A DNA stretch of 64,000 bases, taken from NCBI GenBank assembly GCA_021014325.1, contig CM037474.1:1203001-1267000 (forward strand). The letters are read 5' to 3'. Below, piece after piece: positions 32,301 through 44,300 of the stretch. The notes beneath the pieces are model-generated. The model saw only the letters and a program-made list of their open reading frames with translations. It had not been told where the DNA came from and did no database searches. The stretch is from Plazaster borealis (taxonomy: Eukaryota > Echinodermata > Asteroidea > Forcipulatida > Labidiasteridae). The position numbers and the translations under genes were made by a program. The first letter of the stretch is position 1, and every line of letters starts with the position of its first letter.

Positions 32301-35300
32301 ATTATGAATCTGCAAGCTTAGTTATTAGTTATCACACAAGCAGGAGTGGAATACTGGAAAATATAGCGCTTCTGTGTCCCATCAAATGAGGCTGGAGGCC
32401 GATTTGAATGTGGGACACAGACCAACTTTATTTTTCTTTATTCCAGGAGAGTGCAAGTCAAATTTATCTTCAAGCAAACTTGATGCGTAGCTTCAGTGCA
32501 ATACGCAGATTTGGCACATCATGATAAAACAGGTTTTGATAAATGAGCTGTGCGTTATAGGTTGATATCACAGTCTTGTTGCTATGGGTGGACCAATCAG
32601 AATTGAGGATTCAAGATTGCTTGAAATGAAAAAATATTATAACCTTTCCATTATTCTTGAATTGTTTCCATACCATACCGGTACTGGTACTACATGTATA
32701 AATAAGAAAATTCCCCAATCACATGGGCCCATTTTCATGGAGCTGCTTAAGCATAAAAAATAGCTAAGCACATAAAACTATTATGCTTACCAGATTACAT
32801 CCTCTTAATCACATTCCTGTATCATCTTATCCTATGTCACTCCACACCAAATTGTTCGGATTTAGATCAAATTGGAATGCCCAACCCTTTGATAAGCAGT
32901 TGTTATTTGGACCTGGGCCCAATTTCATAGAGCTGCTAAGCACAACAATTTGCTTAGCATGAAATTTCTTCCTTGATAAAAACAGGATTACCAACCAAAT
33001 TTCCATGTGTTGCATATTGCTTGTTACTGGTATTCAGCTGTTGGTTGCTTATCCTGAAAATCACGAGGAAATTTGATTGGTAATCCTGTTTTTATCAAGG
33101 AAGAAATTTCATGCTAAGCAAATTGTTGTGCTTAGCAGCTCTATGAAATTGGGACCTGGACCCAGTCCTTCAGAATCCTTCACTTTGTCAATTAGACATA
33201 GAAGGACTTGGGACTGTTATGACTGACGTTTTCTCTGTTTGGCCATCATTAGTTTATTGAGAATTGGAGAAAGAAATAATTGAACTCTTCCCATACCACT
33301 GATGAAATTTAAACCTCTCAAGACTACTTAAGGTCGCCAATGGTTATCTTGAAGCCTTTAAATGCATTTGTCTTTGATGTTGTTACAGACAGAAATATTT
33401 CCCTGGGAGAATGGTTCTGGTAAAAGTATGATTTATCGCCTTGTCCGAATCGGCAACTACGGCTTAATTGCCACGTCATCCTGAGTTGAAATATAGGACG
33501 TACTTAGCAACACCCTTCGCTGCAGTCCTACATGCCGTAGCCGTAACGGCCAATTTGAATTCTGCCTAATGAATCTTTGATTAAGAATCCAATGCTCTCC
33601 CTTTAACAATCTCTCATTATATTCTATTGCAGGTTCAAGTCCTTCATTCTCCAACGTTGCCTTAAAGGATATCAGTCATGGCATTCAAACACGGAGCCTT
33701 GTGTGCCTTGCTTCTTCTCGTGCTATGCATTCAACTCCCAATAAGCAATGCACAGCCGATAGCGACGCCCAGACCACTGCGGACCACTATTCCTACTGCA
33801 GCACCACCACCTGCGGAAACAACACAACAGCCGCAAGGTACTACGATGGCGCCCCCTCCAAGTACCACGTCGCCCCCTCCAAGTACAGCACCACCACCTG
33901 TGGAAACAACACAACAGCCGCAAGGTACTACAATGGCGCCCCCTCCAAGTACCACGTCGCCCCCTCCAAGTACCACAGCACCCCCGACTACCCCCACAAC
34001 AGCACCTACTCCAAGCACTACAACGCAAGAGCCAACAACTACCCCACCTCCCTGCCCTTCTGGATGCACCTGCAATTCAAAGACACGGGTTGTGGACTGC
34101 GTAATGGCTTCCCTATCAAGCATCCCGTCTGATATACCACAATACACATCCACTTTGTATCTCAACGAGAACAGCTTCAGTCTTCTTCAACGGGGAGCTT
34201 TCGCCCATTTGCCCAACCTAATAGCCCTGCATTTGATCTCTTGCAACATCCAGTCCATAGCTAATGGAGCTTTCAACGGTCTGAATCATCTTAGGATATT
34301 GAGCCTGAAGGCCAATGAGCTCACTTCAGTTCAAGGGGTTTTCCAGGGAATGCCAGAACTTCAAGAACTGGACTTGGAACAGAATCCACTCGGTTCATTA
34401 TCGCAGTCCACGCTGAGAGACTTCCCCAACCTCCGTGTCCTATCCATAGGTAATAATGAGGATCTGAGTGAAGTCAGCCCTGGAGCTTTCGACATGAATC
34501 CCATGCTTCAGAGCCTAAGCATCTCCCACTGTGCTCTCGGACAAATACCACAGGATGTATTTCAGTCCCTGACAATGCTCCAAAGACTAGATTTGTCCGG
34601 AAACCCAGTCTTGCAAATTCCTTCCAGAGCTTTTGAGGGGCTAACATCCTTGCAGGACCTCATGCTGTCCAGCATGTCACTGCTGGTCATCAACGAAACA
34701 GCCTTTGTTGGACTTTCCCAACTGCAGACTCTGAACCTGGGCTACAACAATCTGAAGAACCTGGACAGTGCTCCCCTTATGCCACTGAGCTCTCTAACAA
34801 CACTTGTCCTGACAGGAAATCCCTGGGATTGCAACTGTCGCATGAGCCAGTTCCTGACCTGGCTGAAATTAAATCAGATTGATTACAACAGTGCACAATG
34901 GACATGCGTGACCCCCCCTGTTTTACAAGGACAGACTGAGTACACCATCCAACAAGATGAATTTGCCTGTGTCCCAATCATCAACAAAGAGCTGACTTCT
35001 TCAATGACTATTGACTACCAGCACTCAGTCGTCTTTGAGTGTGATGCCCGTGGTGATCCAGAACCTCAGATTTTATGGTACCGACCAGATGGCATGCAAG
35101 TAACGGCCACTAACAACACCGAGAATGTCTACGTTCACGAAAGTACTGTCTTAGTTATCCTAAAGGCCGAGACAATCAATGGCGGTAACTACAACTGCAC
35201 AGCCAGAAACAGTCACGGTGCAACATCTGCACTGTTCTCCCTCACTGTTGTCATTCCATCAACACCGGGAAACCCAACCACAGTGACGATAGATACTCCC

Positions 35301-38300
35301 CCATGTGCCTTCGCCCCAATACAAGTTAGGGTTGACAACATCACGGACACCTCAGTCAGAATGAGTTGGACGCGGTACAACAGCCCTTTCATCAAAGGCT
35401 ACATTATAGAGACAACAGAGTTCGGCATGGAGGAGTCCAACACTAAGTTGGCGCAAGAAGAGGACACCTTCCTGACAGTGAGCGATCTGAACCCGGGAGG
35501 CGAGTACATAATCTGTGTGACTGTCTTCCTGGAAACATGTCCCAGTATAACTACAGTTGATCAGTGTGAATATCTGACAACTGCTGGCAGCATGGATGAT
35601 GGGATGGCAGCGCTTGTGACCAAACACAGCAATGAGATCATCGGGTCAGTTCTGGCCACTTTTTTCGGGACCCTCCTCATCCTAGCCTCGATCTTTGTCA
35701 TCTTGTGGCAGTACCGCAAACCAAAGTCCTACACCAAGTACGACTTCAGAACAACATCAGATTCGGCTCACTTTGCCGACTTGGAAGACGGGACGGGGGA
35801 GAGCAGCAAGGCTGAGATGTCCAACCAAATTCGGTACACAGGGTCCCTCAACAAGGGAGCAGCATTTGATGAGGATGAGTTTAATAGGATGCAGTATGCC
35901 AAGGACACCCACGCTGCAGAGGTGTACTCTATCCCACCTGATGCTCAACCTGTCTACGGTATTCCACAGGGGAAGGGAAAAGGCAAAGGAAAGGGCAAAG
36001 GTAAGAGAAACTCCCAAGCACCCCTAATTGAAATAGAACTTGATAAGAGAAACAGCGACTACATGGTGCCGACGCCTACCAAAGAGGAGGAAACCGCCAT
36101 CTGTGAAGCCAAGCTGGTCAGCAGCGAGCCCAGTGTTCCGGATGAGTCGGACGTGGGCGAGTTTGGTCATCTGTACGAGGAGCTAGACAGTCCCAAATGC
36201 AAATGTGACCCTGTAGTTAATGGAATCATTGAGAGCGACGGATTGCCTCACACTCACAACCACTCAATGCAGAATGGACACGCTCGGAATGGCTCTGCCA
36301 ACAAAGTCCGATTCAGTCTACCAGATGACGAACAGGACACACATGTTGCTAATGGTGACATACCTAAACCCGATACCATGGTTGTATAAACTGCTGGAAA
36401 GAGCAACCAGTAAATATGACTCTCGGTTCTAACATCAGCGAGGCAGTTACAATGTTTTCACCCCAAGTCAATCCACGTTAATGTTGTTGGTGTGGGTGGC
36501 CAGCCACGAAGAGTACGCAACTATGAAAACTTTTGAAAAAAAACCAGAATTTGTAACTGGTACACAGTGGTCTGGAACCACTGTATCTATATGTGTACAT
36601 ATATACCAATGAACAGTTACATGTAAATGTACACTGTAGAGCTTTGAACTGCAGATAACCACTATCAGCAGCAGATTTCAACAACTGCTTTTTATGCATC
36701 ATAATGTGATCCCCTGGCTGCCGCTTCCCAGATTGTATCGTAAACTTAAGGTGTGATCCCTGGCTATACGGCAGTTACAGGTTGAATGGCTTCTGACTGG
36801 CACCCCCAAACAAAAGATATTGACAAAATAGGGAGACCGCCAAAATTAGGGCTGGATAGATCAGTTGGTAGAGTGCCGGCATGTTAATCCGGAGGCCACA
36901 GGTTCTAATCTCACCCTAGTAAATTGTTCTTTGTTCAACCCCAAATTATTTTAACATTTCCCCCGTCAGTTTCCCTCGTGGTTTTTAACTTTTAGAAGAT
37001 AACACAACGTAATAGTTGTAAAAAACTATAACAACAAATTTAAAAAGTAAATGCCAGTGAAACATCTTATCCCACATAATAAATAAGTCGCATCAAACTT
37101 TTGTTGGCTTGTGGCATTTGCTTTAGAGGGAGAAATCTTAGCTCACTTTTAAAAAGTAATAAAACAGTAAATGTACAAATGGAACTCATGTATAGGCCTA
37201 TATATTAAACATCTCCAACACGTGTAAACAGATGCACAATTTGATAATTTTGATATTTTTCAAGTTTCACGGCCCGTGGTTTCTGTGAACAAACAGATGA
37301 CATTCAAAAAAATATCTTTAAACAAATCTATGTATAATCAAGAAAACGAAAAGGGGGAAAAAATGCAAATGAACCATAATGGTTAAAAAGTAAAGTAGTA
37401 TTTAAAATTAAGCACCTCAATTATTACTTGTATTCTTCAGGTTGGGCTTGAGGTGAGGGGATGTGGTCATCTTGTACATATGTATTTTCTTTGAAAATGT
37501 AAAATTATATACATGTAGTGCTATTCCTTCATGTACAAGTATTTTATACAGTTATCAAACTATTTTTATTATTTTATTAATTAATAAAAGTTTTAGCTTG
37601 GTTCTGAAGTTAAACATTTGAATGTAGTTTTTGATAAGGTACATTTTTATTTTATACAAATTCTGTGTTGAGATTTAAGGGTTAATAAATTGATGAACTG
37701 TTATCATTACACATAGGTACAGCTCTATATTTATAGATAACACTTGTCTTATTTTCATTAAAGGAAAGGTATACATTTGGTAATCACTTTTAAAAGTAAT
37801 GGTAATTAAAACTTACTTCGTTAGAAGTACAGTAGCTTTCAATAGTATAAAGCATTTTTTGAAATATTTCACTTCAAGGTAATGTGGTTATGGAAAAAGA
37901 TATCAGTTTTTATCCCCCAAAATTTGAATCTGAGAAACATTACTGTCAGATACATTTCTCAGATTGTGTATTCCAATAACGGATTATTCTTCCTCCGGTT
38001 TTTAGCGATATCTCAAAATTCTTTTTGAAATGAAATTTTCACAGGTTAGTATTATGATATATATCTTTATTAAAATAATCGAACTGTTCCAAAAACCAAA
38101 GGTAAACTTTCCTTATAATGAAAACCCTCCAATCTAGGCAGTGTCAATTGGGCGATTATCTATCAGGCAACCAGGTACAGGCAATCTCTGGGAAGAAAAC
38201 AATTTAATGTCTTACTTTTTACATAATATTATTGAGGGATTGAGGGAGACATCTCTTGTGCCACCGAAGTGTGCCTTTTTGCTTGCAGTGCAGTTTGTTG

Positions 38301-41300
38301 CATGCCAGTTGCCTGTTAAACATTGCCATGTGTGACAAGGGCCTTAGGGTTATGGGATTTCTGTTTTTGCTTGTGTTGCGGTATGTCTGAAAGTCCGAGA
38401 AAGTGAACTGTTAATTATTATTGATAAGTTGTTTATATTCTTCTAGTATTACACCCTAGGCCCACTTGCCAACAGGTTCTCTACGGTCATCAACACCAAA
38501 TGGTGTGGACTTACACCACATAAATTATAAGCCATTGCTATTTGGGCCTAATGGTCTCAATCCTCCACAGACAAGACAACTTTCTGAAAAGACTTTGGAG
38601 GGTTATGGTTTTAACATGATTGGAGTGTATTCATATCTTTAAACATTTCCTAAACGGTTCATCCCAAGATTTTTTTGGAATGCCTGGATTAATAATTACA
38701 AGATAAAGGGTCTGTGCACGTTTGGTAATGACTCTGAAAATTAATGGCAATAAAAACTTACTTGGTAAGAAGTACAGCAGCTTTGGGTAGTATAATGCAT
38801 TTTGAGAAACTTTTCACTTAGAAGTACTTACTGCAGTTATGGAAAAAGATGTCACTTTTTATCCCCCAAAATTTGATTCTGAGAAGCGTTACTGACAGTA
38901 ACGTTTCTCAGACTGTGTATTCCAATTGCAGATTATTATTCCTGCGTGGATATAATCGCTCCAGATTTTCTGCAATTCTCATAAACGCTAAAAAACCTTT
39001 TGAAATAAAATTTTCACAGGTTAGTTTATTGTATATATCTACAACTATATACGATTGAAACAAACAGTGGGTTCCAATTACCAAAGGTATACAATCCTGT
39101 AAATAAATTTTAACGATGATTTGCCAAGGTACTGGCAGTATAACATTTATTTATTTTCTTTGACATGAAAACAAGTTGATTTTGGCGAACTACTACGCAC
39201 CCCTGCATGTGGGCAAAATCACCAACTGTTGAACCATTTCTAGGCCTGTATGTAAATGCATAATTTGTTCTCATTTAAGCGCCACTACCAATAAAAGCGC
39301 AAAGTAATTTTTGCGTGTAAATCAATCTGGCCCCCCCCCCCCAAAAAAAAAAAAAAAAATTATAAAATATAAATGTACACAAAAGGTCTTAAGAAAGCTC
39401 TGATAAATGTGTGACTGACTGAATGTATGAAGGTAATTTTTAAATCACAATATTATCCATGTTTTGTCTTTCTGTAAAAATTTCTTCAATGGTTATTTAA
39501 ACAGTTACTTTTTTGACTTAAGAAATAGCAGTGTAGAATCTTACTGTATCTAGTCATTGGCTTTTTTAACAATTATGGCTTTAGTTTGTTTTGCAAATTA
39601 TCGTTTTGTATAACTGCTTGTTGGAAGATAACAAAATAAATGATGAGAAATATTTGGTAAGTTTGTATTTACATGAGCTTGTTCACAATGTAGTCCACTA
39701 AAATATTTTTCAATGAAAAGCGGTTTTACTTTTATAATAGTAATAATAATAATCATAAAATGCATTTATATTTGTTTGTTTGTTTGTTTAGATGATTTTC
39801 CTGTAAAGGGAACTCGGCAAACTCCCACAAGGGGATATAAACACCAAGCTGACAATGGCCAATCTCTCTCACACAAACATTGGTTTAACGTCTGTGATTG
39901 TGAATTACACAAATCAACAAATCAATATGGCCCTTTATGTAAAATATACCACAACACACCTTACAAATATAAAATCTAGGCAGTAAAAACTTTAAAATAG
40001 TATCTAAAAAATAAACTAAGAAAACAGGCAAGTTAAAATGTCAGAAGAAAAAAAGAAAAAAGCGTTGAAAAGGAACAAATTCAAACAACAAGTACAGAAT
40101 TATAACTAGACTTAAGCTTTTGTTAAAACAAAAACAAGGTGTTCGGTATGATTTTTTTAAATATTAAACATTGATTTAAAAAAATGTTATAACATCATCG
40201 ATGACGTCAACATCCCGAAAACTTATATGGGAAGTTTGTGAAGTTTCAAATTTATATGTGCTTGGGAAGTGTGCTTTTGTTTGCGGAAAAGCGACGGGGA
40301 GAAGAAGAATAAGAAGTATTAAGAAAAAAAGAAAACAAAATTAAATGTTAAAGTTCATCTTTTTGTTTGAACCGGAAGTCCAGTTCAAATGGGGCCACAC
40401 TCTGTGTAGTGCTTGTGAAGTTGTAAAAAACTCAATACCCAAGGATTTTATAACTGAAAACAGTTTGAAAATCGGTTGTGTAGTTCTTGAGATATGGTGT
40501 CACTTCCGGTTGACCCGGAAGTAAAGGTCAACATGGGGTCACGGTTACCCAAGGCTAATCTCCAATGCCCAAGGAGTCTATAACTGATTTTTTTTTGAAA
40601 ATCGGTTGAGTAGTTCTTGAGATATGGTGTCACTTCCGTTTGACCCGGAAGTAAAGGTCAACATGGGGTCACGGTACCCAAGGCTAATCTCCAATGACCA
40701 AGGAGTCTATAACTGAAAACAGTTTGAAAATCGGTTCTGTAGTTCTTGAGATATGGTGTCACTTTCGTGACCCCCGGGTAAGGGTCAACATGGGGGTCGG
40801 TTGATTACAAAGGCTAATCTCAAAAAAAGGAGTCTATACCTAAAACAGTTTGAAAATCGGTTGAGTAGTTCTTGAGATATGGTGTCACTTCCGGTTGACC
40901 TAGAAGTAAAGGTCAACATGGGGTCACGGTTACCCAAAGCTAATATCCAATGACCAAGGAGTCTATAACTGAAAACAGTTTGAAAATCGGTTCTGTAGTT
41001 CTTGAGATATGGTCCCTCTTCCGGATGACCCGGAAGTAAAGGTCAACATGGGGTCACGGTTACTCAAGGCTAATCTCCAATGCCCAAGGAGTCTATAACT
41101 GAAAAAAAGTTTGAAATCGGTTGTGTAGTTCTTGAGATATGGTCTCACTTCTGGTTGACCCGGAAGTAAAGGTCAACATGAGGTCACGGTTACCCAAGGC
41201 TAATTTCCAATGCCCAAGGATTTTATAACTGAAAAAAGTTTGAAAATCGGTTGCGTAGTTCTTGAATTATGAATGTTTAAAAAATCTGACATTTGATTGT

Positions 41301-44300
41301 TAGCGAGGTTTGCACGGACGGCTGTTTTAGAGACTAACAAAGCGTAATGTCAAAATCAGGTTGCGCGAACCTTGAAAAGAGACTAGACTACAAGCATGTT
41401 TGAAGGACTTTGAACCTTGCGGTCGCTTCAATGGAGCAAGCAGCCGCTCACCGTCTAACTGGTTTAGATCGCGTATTGTGTGTGTTTTTAATGCAGTTTA
41501 TTCCCGCAGTTTGACAGCGGGTCAATGTATACCCGATTTCAACCATAAGTGAAGGTCACAAAGGTAACATCTTTGTGGAAAAGTTTGAGAAGGCTTAAAA
41601 ATCTACAGTATGATGTGAAAATTGTGAGTAATGTGTATGTAAAAAGTACGAGTATTCCTTAAAGTTTGAATTGTGAAGTTTTCAACTTCCGGTTTGAACA
41701 GGAAGACAAGGTCAAACGGTATAAGACTCTGTGTAGTATTTGCTACATTTGTCAAGACCTCTCCGATGATGTATAGATTGTTATAATAGCTTATGTACTT
41801 CTTGAGTTATGAATTTTTAAATGATTAAACTTCGATTTACTGTATCTCAACACTTGATGACGTCATCATGATGTCACAACTACTTGATTGAGGTTTTATC
41901 AAGGTCCTTACATGGTGTAAGTTTGAAGTTGATCTGATAATCAGAAGTTAATGTTTTTGCCGGGAAAGTGTTTTTTTTAAGAATTATACCAAGGCAAACT
42001 TTGACCTTTCGTTACGACCGGAAGTAAAGGTCATGTGAATTTGTCCTTAACTTTTCAAATGTTGCCCATGTCTTGATCTATCATATGCCCAAGTATAAAT
42101 ATTGTAGCTGTAATATTCGGGGACATACAGGAATTCGCATATGGTCACTTTTTTACCTTAAATGGCTTGTAATTTGACACCTGATGACGTCATCATGACG
42201 TAACTAAAGCGGTTTCATCTCCTAATGTATATCTACGTATATGTGAAGTTTCAAGTTCATATGAGGTTGGAAAGGGTGCTTTTGTTAGCGGACAAGGGAC
42301 GCTGAGAAGAAGAAGAAGAAGAAGTATTAAGAAAAAAAAAGAAAAAAAAACCGAACAAAAATAAGAGGTGTTCCGGGCTATATGCCCGAACACCTAATAA
42401 TGCAACACGGAACAGCTTAAAGTGGTTCACGTACATGAAGTACCTGAAAAGTTAACCCTCACAGTGCTGGCCGCGTGTTGGTAATTCCTTATCCACAGGC
42501 CGGCCATTTTTTCAGAGCGTAAGGGAACAGTGGCGGTCTGTGAATAAGTATTCAGTATGACGTCCAGAACGTTGGCGGCACTCAAAACATAAGGTAGCCT
42601 GAACACCTGACGTCACACTTCGAGGCTCGTGAATAAAATGATTTATCATTGCGGATAAAGACAGGGGACCAGTCTAAAGTCATCCTAAACGTAAGGGAAT
42701 GTTGGCGGCCTGTGGATGGATATTCGGCATAATGTTTCAAAACGTTGGCGGTGCTCAATGGGTTAAGACTTATACATCAAGTAAAAAAAATAAAGTAATT
42801 ATCTTTCATGTTTATGGAATGGCGTAGGTCTGGGGTTGGGTTTTGTATTTATTATTTGAAGGTTTTTCAATACTGGTTGAAGTATTTGAAAGAAATTCCA
42901 ATCCTTAACATAATAATTGAGGACAGTGAACGATGAGAAATTTCAGACTTTGATCTGAACTCAGACTTGTTTTTATGTCTGCCTGGTGAAAAACAAAGCC
43001 GTTGTTTTCTTCAGATAAAATAAAATCCTGGTCTTGGATCTACATCTCTTATGCTGACAAAATTGTTCCCAGAAATGTTTTGATTGTTTCACTTTTATTG
43101 AAATATCACTATTTCCAAAAATTGCCTAATTTTGGTACACCTGGCTGCTGTACTCTGTCTAGTCAACGATAGTTGGACTACGATAATCGACTATTTGGAA
43201 CCAGCCTACTGGGCATGGTTGTATCGCTGGTTATCAATTGCCGTTTTCATAGGACAGTGCAGAGGACGACCAGTTATCAGAAAATGATAATGTACGTTGA
43301 GTCGCCGGTCGCATTGACAAGACTAGAGTCGTTTGTGCTATAACTTCTGTGCGCATGCCCTACGTATGTCACTAAACAACCATGAGTTAACCATTGGTCC
43401 TTACGGTAACTTGACCTTGGTTGTTGTAAGGGTATGGAAGTTTTTACATAGTCAAGGGCACCTCAATGAGGGAAATTTATATTTCTACTGCGGAACATTT
43501 CAAATTGTACATGTGACATGGCAGTTTGGCTGGTAACTGTATTCTGGTAAGCACAATTTTGTGCTAAGCTACTTTTTGTGCTTAAGCAGCTCTATGAAAT
43601 TGGGCCCAGGACCATGAGGGCAATAGACCTTTGTCACACTGCAGCCATCTTTGTTAGATTCCTTGAACACACAATGACACTGATAGTTTGAATTCTCAAT
43701 TTATAAAGAGGGGACCAGACTATTTAACCTTCCAGCCTCAGTTTGGTTACATTGGTTTGAATGGAAGAACAAACAAGATGGTTGCCCCATGATAAATAAG
43801 CCTCCTATTGCCATCATGAAGGATCCAGCCGTAAACAAGTTCAAAATGTGTACTTCACGCATCACATGGGTGACCTTGTGTAAAGTGAGTGTACATGTAA
43901 AACCAAAATACAAGTTCATAGAAAGGGCTACTGCGACACCAACAACAATATCATGGCAGAAAGATTGGTCATGGTAACCCTATGGGAAACTGTTGAATAG
44001 AAACAGAAGAAAATACCCCAAATGGTTTGCCACCCAAACAATTAAAACAACCTTGTGATTTGTGTTGAATCATTTCAATGGGAGCATGGGGTGCAATGGA
44101 GCACAAAGTGGTGGGTCTTTGATTTGCATTTATCGGTTGATGGAACACCCTGAATAAAGTGGTCATGACAAACATCCTGTTGAAATCTCTGTTTTTTAAT
44201 CAGAACCACAGCCACAGCCAGGGATAGGGGTGGGGGTATAAATTCACCAACTTCTTTCAAAAGGTATCTGTAGTATGTAACGTCCAGGTGTATTACAAAA

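Larger units (their letters stand above)
20371..33630. other. WD40 gene last intron, right-hand (downstream) part
   Basis: Thirteen kb with no supported exon on either strand. Contents: family K copy (20872-21175), SINE-like segments near 21870-22150, family M element, an ATTGATCA-rich array, a 92-bp duplication, several family A copies, a family B copy, and a SINE I and a SINE J copy. Long stretches such as 24100-25800 and 26400-28400 show nothing recognisable. Confidence 0.55.
36390..40136. other. 3' flank of the receptor gene, within the WD40 intron
   Basis: AT-rich and without a supported exon. Includes the candidate 3' UTR, a SINE J copy, two family C copies and a C/A homopolymer. Confidence 0.5.

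Noticed and set aside
33723..34165. Open frames opposite and beside the receptor stalk
   Set aside because: Shadow frames of the Thr/Pro duplication; the plus-strand frame has the signal peptide and domain structure.
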